Assembly (NCBI GenBank): GCA_028687435.1
Contig: JAQUAF010000037.1
Span: 1-55,884, forward strand
Source: Verrucomicrobiia bacterium
GTDB taxonomy: Bacteria; Verrucomicrobiota; Verrucomicrobiia; JABWAM01
Reading direction: 5' to 3'
DNA length: 55,884 nucleotides
Shown: piece by piece, positions 45,066 to 53,795 of the stretch
Layout: each line of letters begins with the position of its first letter
Position numbering within the stretch: position 1 is the first letter of the stretch
Program-made: the position numbers and the translations under genes
The notes under the pieces: model-generated
The model's database searches: none
What the model saw: only the letters and a program-made list of their open reading frames with translations
Told to the model about the DNA's origin: nothing

Positions 45066-46892
45066 ATGGGGCAAGATCAATGGATGAAAGGTTGTGAGGT
45101 GCAAAAAGAAACGCATGAAATCATAGGCAGGATTGGGGGGGATATTCCGCGGGGCTGGGAGGCCACAGGATTGACCAGGGATTTTTACGCCGATTTGAGC
45201 GAGCCGATTGTGAGGCAGGCGGTTGCCTGGCAGGACAAGGACGGGAGGATCATTGATCCCTATGTCCATGAGGAAACCCCCACGGCCACCGCGCGTTTTG
45301 TCGGCGCGCTGGGATTTTTGATCCGGGCGGGGCGTTGTCTTGATCTGGTTGAGGTCTGCTCAAAATCAATGGAAATCGGATGTCTGGATCTTTACGAGGC
45401 CAATCGCAAACCGCTGAAGGGGGCGGAGTTTTATGTCAAGGAATTAATGGCGGGTTATATTGCCTTAAAGGGGCGTGTGGATGGCGAAGTTCTCAAGCGC
45501 TGGGAGAAACATCTGGGCGGCTACAATCCCGAGGAGAATTATGTCGCCGTTTTGGCGAAGGTCAAAGCGGAGAACATCCATAATTTTTGCACGTTTGCCA
45601 TCGCCGGCGAGGCGTTCAAGAAAAAATATGGTCTGGCGGATAACGAAGGGTTTATTGACCGGCATATTGAAATACAAAAGAGGTTGTTCACGGAATTTGG
45701 CATGTATCGTGATCCGCATGATCCCATGACTTACGACGGTGTTCCGCGCATGAATCTGAGCCTGGCGCTTTTTGCGGGGTACCGGGGAAAACATCACGCC
45801 TTTGTCGATGAGATGTTGAGGGAGGGAGGTTTGACGACCCTTCTCTACATGTCGCCGACAGGGGAATGTCCCTATGGCGGGCGGAGCAACCAGCAGAATT
45901 TCAATGAGGCAATGATCGCATTGATTTGCGAATATGAAGCCAGCCGGTATCAGCGGCAGGGAAAATTGGAATTGGCGGGGGCGTTCAAGCGGATGGCGAG
46001 GTTGTCGGCTCTTTCCGTCAAACGATGGCTGGAAATGACGCCTCCCCGATTCACCAAGAACAGTTTTCCTCCCGATTCGCAGCATGGCCGCCAAAAAGCC
46101 TATGGGTATTACGGGGCATATTCGCTGTTGATTGCCAGCCAGTTTGGTTTTGCCCATTTGCTTGCCGACGACACGATTCCGGAAAAGCCCGCGCCATGCG
46201 AAGCCGGGGGATATGTGTTCCGTTTGAAGGACGCTTTTCACAAGGTTTTTGCCACATGCCAGGGGCATCATCTGGAGATCGACACCAACGCCGATTTTCA
46301 CTACGACGCGACCGGACTGGGCCGGTTTCACCGGACCGGTTTTCCCACGGAATTGGGGGTGTCCTGTCCGTTTGTCACCCATCCCGATTATCTTGTTTCC
46401 CGCGGCGCGGCGCCCAGGAATATTGCCATTGGCCCGGGATGGATTGACGGGCAGGGGAAGAGGCGCTGGCTGGCGGATTTTACGGGGGAAAAAGACGTGG
46501 CGGAGATGGAGGTGATGGAGAAGAGCGCCGGGCGGGTCCGGTTCAAGCTGGCCTATCCGGGAATTTGTTCCCGCGGACGGGTGATCGAGGAATATCAGTT
46601 GGATGGGGATGGTTTGGTGATTTCAAATTCGATTGAGAATTACAGCGGGGAGTTTTTTGTCCAAATACCCCTTCTGGCGGACAACGGGAGGGAAACGCCG
46701 GAAATCAAGATCGAGAAAAACGCATTTGTCGTGAGATGCGGCGGGAATGTTTTCAAGGCCGAATGTTTGTTTCCGCAAAACACGGAGCTTTCCCTGGAGA
46801 GTTTCGAGGCATCCAATCGCAACGGAGTTTACAAGGTTGGATTTTTCAAGGCGCCGGGAGGGAAAATAACCTGCCGATTGGGTGTGCGATGA
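45066..46892 (+). CDS. Toroid plus beta-sandwich protein, polysaccharide-lyase-like
   Basis: About 608 aa, no signal peptide. The first 370 residues are helical with paired aromatic segments (RFVGALGFLI, ENIHNFCTFAIAGEAF, PYGGRSNQQNFNEAMIALI, HGRQKAYGYYGAYSLLIASQF), like alpha/alpha-toroid heparinase or alginate-lyase-type folds; the C-terminal 200 residues are beta-sandwich (RVRFKLAYPGICSRGRVIEEY). Candidate active-site residues are Asn, Tyr and His of the NQQNFNE and YGYYGAY segments. No exact family is recognised. ATG at 45066; 45054 and 45084 are possible too. Followed by a terminator-like stem; single gene. Confidence 0.6.
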   Translation: MGQDQWMKGCEVQKETHEIIGRIGGDIPRGWEATGLTRDFYADLSEPIVRQAVAWQDKDGRIIDPYVHEETPTATARFVGALGFLIRAGRCLDLVEVCSKSMEIGCLDLYEANRKPLKGAEFYVKELMAGYIALKGRVDGEVLKRWEKHLGGYNPEENYVAVLAKVKAENIHNFCTFAIAGEAFKKKYGLADNEGFIDRHIEIQKRLFTEFGMYRDPHDPMTYDGVPRMNLSLALFAGYRGKHHAFVDEMLREGGLTTLLYMSPTGECPYGGRSNQQNFNEAMIALICEYEASRYQRQGKLELAGAFKRMARLSALSVKRWLEMTPPRFTKNSFPPDSQHGRQKAYGYYGAYSLLIASQFGFAHLLADDTIPEKPAPCEAGGYVFRLKDAFHKVFATCQGHHLEIDTNADFHYDATGLGRFHRTGFPTELGVSCPFVTHPDYLVSRGAAPRNIAIGPGWIDGQGKRRWLADFTGEKDVAEMEVMEKSAGRVRFKLAYPGICSRGRVIEEYQLDGDGLVISNSIENYSGEFFVQIPLLADNGRETPEIKIEKNAFVVRCGGNVFKAECLFPQNTELSLESFEASNRNGVYKVGFFKAPGGKITCRLGVR

Positions 46893-46947
46893 GTTTTGTC
46901 TCCTTTTCGATCGTTCATTTCATTGACATGCCGGGATGAGCCGCATT

Positions 46948-46970
46948 TGAAGCGCCAAGGGGCTTCATTT
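46948..46970 (+). terminator. Intrinsic-terminator-like hairpin
   Basis: TGAAGC / GCTTCA stem with inner CC/GG pairs, followed by TTT. It ends the lyase-like gene and separates it from the convergent helicase. Confidence 0.6.
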
Positions 46971-47011
46971 TACATGGGTGGACAGGATGCGCAGGATTTT
47001 TGCGCGGCTCC

Positions 47012-50000
47012 TTATCCCTCGGAAAGGAGTTCCTGGATTTCCTCCCAGTTGAGGGTTTCGACGAGTTGATCCTCGGTTCCGAGGATGTTGCGGATGGCGT
47101 CGCGTTTGCGGTTTTGGAGGTTGAGGATTTTTTCCTCGACGGTGCCGCGGGTGATGAGTTTGTAGCTGGTGACCAGGCGGGTTTGGCCGATGCGGTGGGC
47201 GCGGTCGGTGGCCTGGTCTTCGACGGCGGGGTTCCACCAGGGGTCGAAGTGGATGACGGTGTCGGCGCCGGTGAGGTTGAGTCCCACGCCGCCGGCCTTG
47301 AGGCTGATGAGGAAAACGGGGATTTTTTCGTCGGTCTGGAATTGTTCCACCACTTTGGCCCGGTCCACGGTTGAGCCGTCGAGATAGGAGCAGGCGACGC
47401 CTTCCTCCTCAAGCCGTTCGCGCAGGAGGGTGAGCATGCTGACGAATTGGCTGAAGACCAGAACGCGGTGGCCGCCGTCCAAAACCTCGTCGAGGAGTTC
47501 GGAGAACAATTCCAGTTTGCCGGAGGGCTGGTTCGATTCCCTTGCGGCGTCGAGTTGGAGCAGCCGCAGGTCACAACAGATCTGGCGCAGGCGCAGCAGG
47601 GCGCTGAGGACGAGCATGCGGCTTTTGGGAAGTCCCTGGGCTCCGACGGCGGCGGTGACTTCGCGGCGTCCGGCTTCGAGCATTTGCTGGTAAATGGCGC
47701 GCTGGTCGTCGGAAAGTTCGCAGAAGGCCGTTTGTTCGATCTTTTCGGGCAGGTCGCGGGTGACTTCCTTTTTGAGCCGCCGCAGGAGGAAGGGGCGGGT
47801 GCGGCGGGCGAGGCGGGTCTGGGCCTTGGGATCTTTGTCGCGGGTGATGGGCAGTTCGTAGCGATCCTTGAAGTCGCGGGCTGTGCCGAGGTATTCCGGC
47901 ATCAGGAAATCGAAGATGGACCAGAGGTCCAGGACGGAGTTTTCCATGGGGGTTCCTGTGAGAACCAGCCGATGCCGGCTTCGCGCGGCTTTGACGGCCT
48001 GGGCGTTTTGGGTTTGCCGGTTTTTGATGTGCTGGGCCTCGTCCAGAATGACGGTATCCCATTCCAAGTCCCGATGGCGGTCCGCGTCGCGCCGCATCAA
48101 TCCGTAGCTGGTGATGACCAGATCGGCGCCGGCGATTTTCCCAAACAAATCGTGCCGTTGAGTTCCATGCAGGACCAGGGTGCGCAAGCCGGGGGTGAAT
48201 TTTGCGGCCTCGGACGCCCAGTTGAAAGTGAGGCTGGTGGGGCAGACGACCAGGCAGGGGAGATTGAGTTGACCTTGGTTTTTGAGTGATTGGAGAAAGG
48301 CCAGCACTTGGAGGGTTTTGCCGAGGCCCATTTCATCGGCCAGGATGCCGCCGAACTGGTTTTCGCGGAGAAAGTTCAGCCAGCCGATGCCGGTTTTCTG
48401 GTAGGGGCGCAGGATGGAATCCAGCGCGCCGAGAGGGGGAATTTCAAATTTTGCCTCGCCGCGTTGACGGGCCGCGCAATCGCGCCAGGGCGCCAGGGAG
48501 GGGGGCGCCCATCCGTTTTGCTGGCGGATGGTTTCGTCGAGAAAGCCGATCTGGACGGAATCCAGCCGGTATTTTCCGTCCTGCTGCCGGGGCGAGGCGT
48601 CCAGCAGCGCCTCCTGCAATTCATGGACGGCGTCGGTATTGAGGATGCCCAGTCTTCCGTTTTTGAGCGTGGTGTAATTCTGGCCCTTGAGCAGAAGTTG
48701 CTGGATGTCGCCGGCGGAGAAGCGCTCGCCGCCTTTTGACTGGAAGGCCACATCGAGGTCGAACCATTGTTCGCCGGAGGAGACGGCGGAGAATTGCGGT
48801 TCGATGACTTCGATGTTTTCTTTCATGCTCCGATCCAGCCGGGTTTCGACGGTGATTTTCCATGCCTTTTGGAGTTGGGGAAAATCGCGGGCGATGAAAA
48901 GCAGGACCTTGTTTTGTCCGGCAAGTTGGAAAAGGCCTTTTTCGTTGGGACCGGTGAATCCGGCGCGTTGCAGACGCTGGATTGCGCCGGCTTCGGCCGC
49001 CGCGTGACGGGTGGAATAGCGGGTGGGCGACTGGGGATCGGCGAGCCAGATGTCGTTGGCCGGCGCGCCGAGGGTCATGGTTTGCTGCGCGTAGGAACAG
49101 CGAAGCCAGGCGTCCATCCGCGCCAAGCCTCCGGAGAGTTCGAGGGTGAAGGAAGGGTTGAGCGGGGAAAAGGAAAAATCCGATGATTTGAAATCGGCCT
49201 GGATGTCGCAGTTTTTTTCCAATTTTGGCCATGTCCGGCTGAGAAAATCGGGGATTTGCTGGCGGGAGATTTTGATGGGGGCGTGAAGGAGGGAGGCAAT
49301 TTCCGGGGGGATGCCCAAGGGGCGCAAAGCGGGCGGTTGGAACACCCAGCTTTGTTCTCCTTCGATGAGCGGGAGGGGCCCTTGTCCGGCGGCTTTTTGA
49401 AGGATAATTTCACCGGTGGATTCCAAATGCGCGACGATGCCGAAACGGCAGGGATTGGCTTGGATGGAGAGCGGTTGGGACTTGCCCAGGGTGGCTCGGG
49501 GATGGTCGATGAGTTTGGGCAGGAGGACGCAGAGTTTTTGACTGTCGAGCGGCAACATGGCGGGGTGGGAGCCATCGCCGAGTTTTTCGATGGCGTCCAG
49601 AAGGAATCTGTCCTGGGGAGACAGGCTGAAGGGGATGTTGGTGGGAAGGCCGCTGAGGGGGGAGCGGCCTTTTTTCCAGCGCCCTTCGAAAAAGAGGGTG
49701 AAACGTTTTTTTGGGATCGATTCGCTGAAATTTGGAGGAAAAATGACGCAGAGTTCCAGAAGTTCGCCGGATTGACCAGGGAGGGCTTGCTGGAGGCGTC
49801 GCGGTGGCGGAGCTGTTTTTGAGACGGACGTTGGTTTGGGGGCGGGAGTATCGGACGCGGGGGGGTGGGCAAGGTTTTGGATCACCTGTTTGCGGCGCAG
49901 ATGGTGCAGCCCCACCGCCACCGAATGGGCGCAGAAGATGCCGCGCTGGCGCGCGTCGCGGCAGGTGCAAAGGTTTTCGATGTCCCGTTCGTTTTTGACG

Positions 50001-50164
50001 ATCAGTCCGGCGCGGTAGGAAAGGGGGCCGTCCTGGACCAATCCTTTCAGGACAGGCGGCGACCAGTCGGAGTGGGCGACCGCATTGAATTCCAGCATGG
50101 CGCGGGCGTGTTTCATGACGTCCCAGCCGGCCAGGTCGATTAAAAATTCCCGGGTGATTTCCAT
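47012..50164 (-). CDS. SNF2-family helicase with N-terminal SWIM zinc finger
   Basis: 1050 aa. SWIM-type finger C66-x-C68 ... C78-x-H80 (CTCRDARQRGIFCAH). A beta-rich linker domain runs to about 560. The helicase domain has GLGKT (about 612), DEAQH (about 708) and a C-terminal helicase lobe with GGVGLNLTGAD and HRIGQT, i.e. a complete SNF2 motor close to the HepA/RapA subgroup. It should act as an ATP-driven translocase on DNA-protein or transcription complexes; the exact partner is unknown. Divergent from the 193-aa gene at 50369. Confidence 0.92.
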   Translation of the reverse strand: MEITREFLIDLAGWDVMKHARAMLEFNAVAHSDWSPPVLKGLVQDGPLSYRAGLIVKNERDIENLCTCRDARQRGIFCAHSVAVGLHHLRRKQVIQNLAHPPASDTPAPKPTSVSKTAPPPRRLQQALPGQSGELLELCVIFPPNFSESIPKKRFTLFFEGRWKKGRSPLSGLPTNIPFSLSPQDRFLLDAIEKLGDGSHPAMLPLDSQKLCVLLPKLIDHPRATLGKSQPLSIQANPCRFGIVAHLESTGEIILQKAAGQGPLPLIEGEQSWVFQPPALRPLGIPPEIASLLHAPIKISRQQIPDFLSRTWPKLEKNCDIQADFKSSDFSFSPLNPSFTLELSGGLARMDAWLRCSYAQQTMTLGAPANDIWLADPQSPTRYSTRHAAAEAGAIQRLQRAGFTGPNEKGLFQLAGQNKVLLFIARDFPQLQKAWKITVETRLDRSMKENIEVIEPQFSAVSSGEQWFDLDVAFQSKGGERFSAGDIQQLLLKGQNYTTLKNGRLGILNTDAVHELQEALLDASPRQQDGKYRLDSVQIGFLDETIRQQNGWAPPSLAPWRDCAARQRGEAKFEIPPLGALDSILRPYQKTGIGWLNFLRENQFGGILADEMGLGKTLQVLAFLQSLKNQGQLNLPCLVVCPTSLTFNWASEAAKFTPGLRTLVLHGTQRHDLFGKIAGADLVITSYGLMRRDADRHRDLEWDTVILDEAQHIKNRQTQNAQAVKAARSRHRLVLTGTPMENSVLDLWSIFDFLMPEYLGTARDFKDRYELPITRDKDPKAQTRLARRTRPFLLRRLKKEVTRDLPEKIEQTAFCELSDDQRAIYQQMLEAGRREVTAAVGAQGLPKSRMLVLSALLRLRQICCDLRLLQLDAARESNQPSGKLELFSELLDEVLDGGHRVLVFSQFVSMLTLLRERLEEEGVACSYLDGSTVDRAKVVEQFQTDEKIPVFLISLKAGGVGLNLTGADTVIHFDPWWNPAVEDQATDRAHRIGQTRLVTSYKLITRGTVEEKILNLQNRKRDAIRNILGTEDQLVETLNWEEIQELLSEG

Positions 50165-50209
50165 GCGGGGCCATTCTGCCCCGGGATTTTCTTCAAATCG
50201 AGAAGATCG

Positions 50210-50238
50210 TTGCCATTCTGAGCGAAAATTATTATATA
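50210..50238 (+). promoter_or_regulatory. Strong sigma70-like promoter
   Basis: TTGCCA (50210-50215), 17-base spacer, TATATA (50233-50238), on the plus strand upstream of the 193-aa gene; transcription would start about 120 bases before the ATG. A CCGCC/GGCGG palindrome within 50251-50262 lies in the leader. Confidence 0.6.
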
Positions 50239-50368
50239 GGGATTGCTTTATCCGCCAGGCGGACTGCGTCCGGGACGCCGGGGATTGGCAATTTTTTAGC
50301 TACAAAAGGCGCGAAACGAACTGAGGCCAGTTGGTTGGCATGATTGAACCCTTAAATTTTCAACCTAA

Positions 50369-50950
50369 ATGCAAGCATATCCCAAACAACCTTCGGAGAT
50401 ATTCCTCACCTGCACGCGTGATGGCATGCCCAGCCAGGTGTTGTCATTGCAGTTGAAACTTTCGGAATATCTGGCGCATTTTGGGCAGGCGTACGCCTGT
50501 TTCATGACGATTTTCATGGAGCTGTTGAGTCACGGCAAGGTAAAGGTGGATTTTGGCGGATACAGCGAACGGCTGGAGCTTGAGAGCGCGGAGGATTTGA
50601 TGAATTCCGCCCAGGCGGCTTCCCTGTTGCACGATTTTTCCAAGGCGGCGGCCCATCAGACCCTTCAAAAGAAACGTTCGACCCTGCGGATTTCCGTGCC
50701 GCAGATGGGGATTGGCGTTCCGGCGAACACAGGCGAAACCCCGCTTAAGGAGGGGGAGCGCGTGATGCTGAGGGATACGAGCTATGTGGGCACCATCACG
50801 ACGGCGTTCATGCATCACAGCGGGATGCACGCCTATTTTGTCAGTTGGGACGCCCTGCCGGGGGCGCCCTCGGCCTCGAAATCCTATTTTGGCACGGACT
50901 TGGTTCCCGTGAAGTCGTTTCGCACGGTGAGCGTGAAGCAGAACCCCTGA
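50369..50950 (+). CDS. Uncharacterised protein with SH3-like C-terminus
   Basis: 193 aa, no signal peptide or TM helix. The C-terminal 60 residues (GERVMLRDTSYVGTITTAFMH, then YFVSWDALPG, FGTDLVPV) have the spacing of an SH3/Tudor-like barrel found in RNA- or DNA-associated proteins. The N-terminal 120 residues are mostly helical, with a short leucine-rich segment. Not recognised. It is divergent from the SNF2 helicase with a separate strong promoter; a link to it is only positional. Codon use resembles neighbours. Confidence 0.7.
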   Translation: MQAYPKQPSEIFLTCTRDGMPSQVLSLQLKLSEYLAHFGQAYACFMTIFMELLSHGKVKVDFGGYSERLELESAEDLMNSAQAASLLHDFSKAAAHQTLQKKRSTLRISVPQMGIGVPANTGETPLKEGERVMLRDTSYVGTITTAFMHHSGMHAYFVSWDALPGAPSASKSYFGTDLVPVKSFRTVSVKQNP

Positions 50951-50984
50951 CAGCGCATGGTTGATTTGTGTGAGTAGCATTTTG

Positions 50985-51030
50985 CGCGGCTCCTAATGGA
51001 GGGCCGGCCTCCCGGACGGCCAGGGGAAAA
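50985..51030. repeat. Palindrome subfamily 2
   Basis: TAATGGAGGGCCGGCCTCCC, then GGACGGCC, near-identical to the right half of the hybrid at 24257-24332; arms GGCCGG/CCGGAC-like. Lies between convergent genes. Confidence 0.6.
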
Positions 51031-51055
51031 GGGGGTTGCTGTTTGATGAAGAGGA

Positions 51056-52792
51056 CTACTTTTCGATGAGATAATCTTCGATGACGAGGGCGTCCAGTCC
51101 GGTGGTGTAGAAGAGGCCGAGAGCGTCTTCCAGGGAGTGGATGATGGGTTTGCCCATGATGTTGAAGCTGGTGTTGAGCAGCATGGGCACTCCGGTGAGG
51201 TCGTGGAAGGCGCGAATCAGGTCGTAGTAACGCGGGTTCCATTCCCGGCGCACGGATTGGAGGCGTCCGGTCCGGTTGACGTGGATGATGGCGGGGACTT
51301 TTTCCCTGGCGGATTCCTTGAAGGTGAGGGTTCGCTCCATATAGGGCGACAACTGGTAGTTTTCAAAGTATTCGGGGCCGAACTCATCGAGAATGGAAGG
51401 GGCAAAGGGTCGGAACTCCTCGCGGAATTTGACGAGAGCATTGATCCGGTCCTTCATATCGGCCGGACGCGGATCGGCCAGGATCGAGCGGTTGCCGAGG
51501 GCGCGAGGACCGAATTCGGCGCGGCCCTGGACCCAGCCCAGCAATTTGCCCTCGGACAAGAGCCGGGCGGCCTCCAGATGCACGGTTTGCGGGAGGTGTC
51601 GCATTTTTTGGATGCGTCCGAAGCGGGTCAGATTGGCGAGGGAGTGTTCTTCGATGGAGGAGCCGAGGTAGGGGCTTTGGACGACAGCCTTGGGTTTTCG
51701 ATCCGGATGATCCTGGTAATAAGCCAGGAGGGCGCATCCCAAGGCGTTGCCGTCGTCGGAAGGGGCGCTGGGCACATGGAGGCGCTTGAATTTTGTTTTT
51801 TCGACAATCTGGCCATTGAAGGATGAATTGAGGGCGCAGCCTCCGCCCAGGATCAGGTTGTCGGAAAGGCCGAGGGCGTGGAAGTTGTTCAGCAGGGTGG
51901 TCATGACTTCGGCGTAGAAGAATTGGGTGGTAAAGGCGAAGTCTGCCATGTCGAGGGCCGGGGCGTCCTTTTTCCTGGCCCGTTTTTTCATTCGCGCGCG
52001 CCATTCGTTGAGTTGCCGCAGGGGCGGATATTTGAAGGTCAGGCCGTTGATTTTGACGAGGGATTTGAGGTCGTTGTGGATTTCGGGGTCGAGTTTTCCG
52101 TAGGGCGCCAGTCCCATGAGTTTCCATTCCTCGCCTTTTTCCGGGGAAAAACCGCACAGTTCCGTGCAGATGGCGTAGAGGATGCCCAGGCTTTCAGGGC
52201 CGCGCATTTGGGCGACTTTTTTGAGTTTGCCGTCGCGGTAGTCAAAGTAGGTGATGGCGCCCCATTCGCCCTGTCCGTCCACGACCATGCAGGCGGCTTC
52301 CTGAAACGGGCTGGTGAGGCATGCGGAGGCGGCATGGGCGACATGGTGGGGAAAGCGGACGTAGGAGATCTTGTTGTTGCCGAAGGTGGTGCACAGGATG
52401 TCCGCCAGGTTGCCGCCCGAGAGATTGAAGCTGATGTATTGGAGCCACAGGGATGAGAACATGACGTGTTCGTCGACCAGGAAACGGGTCAATTTTTCCG
52501 TGCAACGGGGCAACCGCTCATGGTTGGTGAGGCCGAGCAGGTGTTGGAATTCCATGAGGCGGTGCATGCCGCGGCTCCAAGGTTTGGCGATGACAAACTC
52601 GGCGTGGGGATCGCAGTATTTTTTCAGGATCCGGCGGACCATTTCGCGCACATCGGCCGGGCAATTGTAGGCCCTTTTTTCCTGGAGATATCGTTCGGTG
52701 GCTTCGGCGAAAAGGACTTCACCATTGGAATCGACCATGGCCAGAGCGGGATCGTGGAAGGTGGTGGCGATGCCAACGTAATATTTGTTCAT
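51056..52792 (-). CDS. O-carbamoyltransferase, NodU/CmcH/TobZ family
   Basis: 578 aa. Family start GIATTFHDPALAMV, metal-binding FPHHVAHAASACL (H149, H150 and H153 region) and VVDGQGE (D172), and the YrdC-like C-terminal domain with WVQGRAEFGPRALGNRSIL and the REEFRPFAPSIL block. Uses carbamoyl phosphate and ATP via carbamoyl-adenylate to carbamoylate a hydroxyl, usually on a sugar. Immediately followed by a GT25 gene (6 bases), so the acceptor is likely a surface glycan. The intact metal site suggests activity. Confidence 0.93.
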   Translation of the reverse strand: MNKYYVGIATTFHDPALAMVDSNGEVLFAEATERYLQEKRAYNCPADVREMVRRILKKYCDPHAEFVIAKPWSRGMHRLMEFQHLLGLTNHERLPRCTEKLTRFLVDEHVMFSSLWLQYISFNLSGGNLADILCTTFGNNKISYVRFPHHVAHAASACLTSPFQEAACMVVDGQGEWGAITYFDYRDGKLKKVAQMRGPESLGILYAICTELCGFSPEKGEEWKLMGLAPYGKLDPEIHNDLKSLVKINGLTFKYPPLRQLNEWRARMKKRARKKDAPALDMADFAFTTQFFYAEVMTTLLNNFHALGLSDNLILGGGCALNSSFNGQIVEKTKFKRLHVPSAPSDDGNALGCALLAYYQDHPDRKPKAVVQSPYLGSSIEEHSLANLTRFGRIQKMRHLPQTVHLEAARLLSEGKLLGWVQGRAEFGPRALGNRSILADPRPADMKDRINALVKFREEFRPFAPSILDEFGPEYFENYQLSPYMERTLTFKESAREKVPAIIHVNRTGRLQSVRREWNPRYYDLIRAFHDLTGVPMLLNTSFNIMGKPIIHSLEDALGLFYTTGLDALVIEDYLIEK

Positions 52793-52798
52793 GTATCC

Positions 52799-53644
52799 TT
52801 ACAGGGTTTCCGGAATGAATTCCCCGGCGGGATCGGTGACCTCGAAGGGTTGCGCCATGCGGTCTTTGCGCCGTTCGCCGGAGAGGGCGACCTTCAAGCG
52901 CAGGTAATGCCGGTAAAGGAACAGGAACGGGCGTCCGCCGGTTTCGAACTGGAATTTTTCCCAGTCGGTCAGCCCCTTGAAATGGATGCGGTCAAGCGTG
53001 CTCATGGAAGTGTAGATCATGGCTTGGGAATACCAGCCGGAGCCGACCTTGTTGCCGAATTCCCAGCCGGTGTCCGAGGGGGAAACCCGCTGGGTGCAGA
53101 TCATGGGGTTGACGGCCATGAGGGAACGGTTGCCGTTGACCAGGGTGTAGAAGTGGTCCAGCGCGACATTGGTGCGGCAGGACCATGGATATTCAGCCAG
53201 CACCTGTTTGGCCCAATCGATGCGGATCGCGTAGGCGTGGGCGCCGATGAAAGCGCCGCGAAGGATGTGCCGGTTGATCAATTGCGCCCGGCGGACGCTG
53301 AGTCCGCCAAGATAGAACATGTTCCAGTCGTTTGATTGACGCATGAAATCAACCGCGCGCGGGACGGCCTCCTCATAACCGTCGAGGAACAGGGCGTCGT
53401 CCTCGAACATCAGGACATGGGAGACGCCTTGCTGGACGGCGTATTTGAGGCACATCATGTGGGAATGGGCGCCGGCGCGGGTGCCGTCCGGCTGGCGTTT
53501 GGTGCGGTAGAAGACGAGCTTTTTCATGCCGACACGGCGCAATTCCTGGCGGATTTCGTCGTAGCGGTCGTTTCTTTCCTTGAGGTTGATGCAGATGACC
53601 AAGGGAAAAAAATCCCATGCGGAATTGAGAGAGGAAGGGGGCAT
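52799..53644 (-). CDS. Glycosyltransferase family 25 protein (copy 1)
   Basis: 281 aa, cytosolic. FPLVICINLKERNDRYDEIR (13-32) is the typical GT25 start, and HVLMFEDDALFLDGY (76-90) carries the metal-binding EDD (81-83). The central HAYAIRIDWAKQVL and W-rich parts match LPS-type transferases. Donor probably a UDP- or GDP-hexose; the acceptor is LPS-like glycan by analogy. Six bases before the carbamoyltransferase in the same direction; likely one operon. The paralogue at 53796 has the same layout. Confidence 0.88.
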   Translation of the reverse strand: MPPSSLNSAWDFFPLVICINLKERNDRYDEIRQELRRVGMKKLVFYRTKRQPDGTRAGAHSHMMCLKYAVQQGVSHVLMFEDDALFLDGYEEAVPRAVDFMRQSNDWNMFYLGGLSVRRAQLINRHILRGAFIGAHAYAIRIDWAKQVLAEYPWSCRTNVALDHFYTLVNGNRSLMAVNPMICTQRVSPSDTGWEFGNKVGSGWYSQAMIYTSMSTLDRIHFKGLTDWEKFQFETGGRPFLFLYRHYLRLKVALSGERRKDRMAQPFEVTDPAGEFIPETL

Positions 53645-53672
53645 AAGAAGGAGAATAGGTTGTTTAGGCTGT

Positions 53673-53779
53673 AGACTGTTAGCAGTTGAATCTGCGCGAA
53701 AAACGCGGGAGTTGGTCTGTATTCATATCTCTCACTTTGTCATTGTGAGACCGCCAGGCGGATTCCTCACAATGACAAT
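53673..53779. repeat. Interspersed palindromic element, copy 2
   Basis: Perfect 13-bp arms TTGTCATTGTGAG (53737-53749) and CTCACAATGACAA (53766-53778) enclosing CCGCC/GGCGG. Its lead-in (GTTGAATCTGCGCG ... TATTCAT ... CTTTGTCATTG) parallels that of 3066-3150. It separates the two GT25 genes. Confidence 0.75.
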
Positions 53780-53795
53780 AAAACAACCTGAATGC

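Noticed and set aside
24257..51030. CRISPR array suggested by repeated palindromes
   Set aside because: Copies are kilobases apart with genes between, of different lengths, and not regularly spaced; no cas genes.
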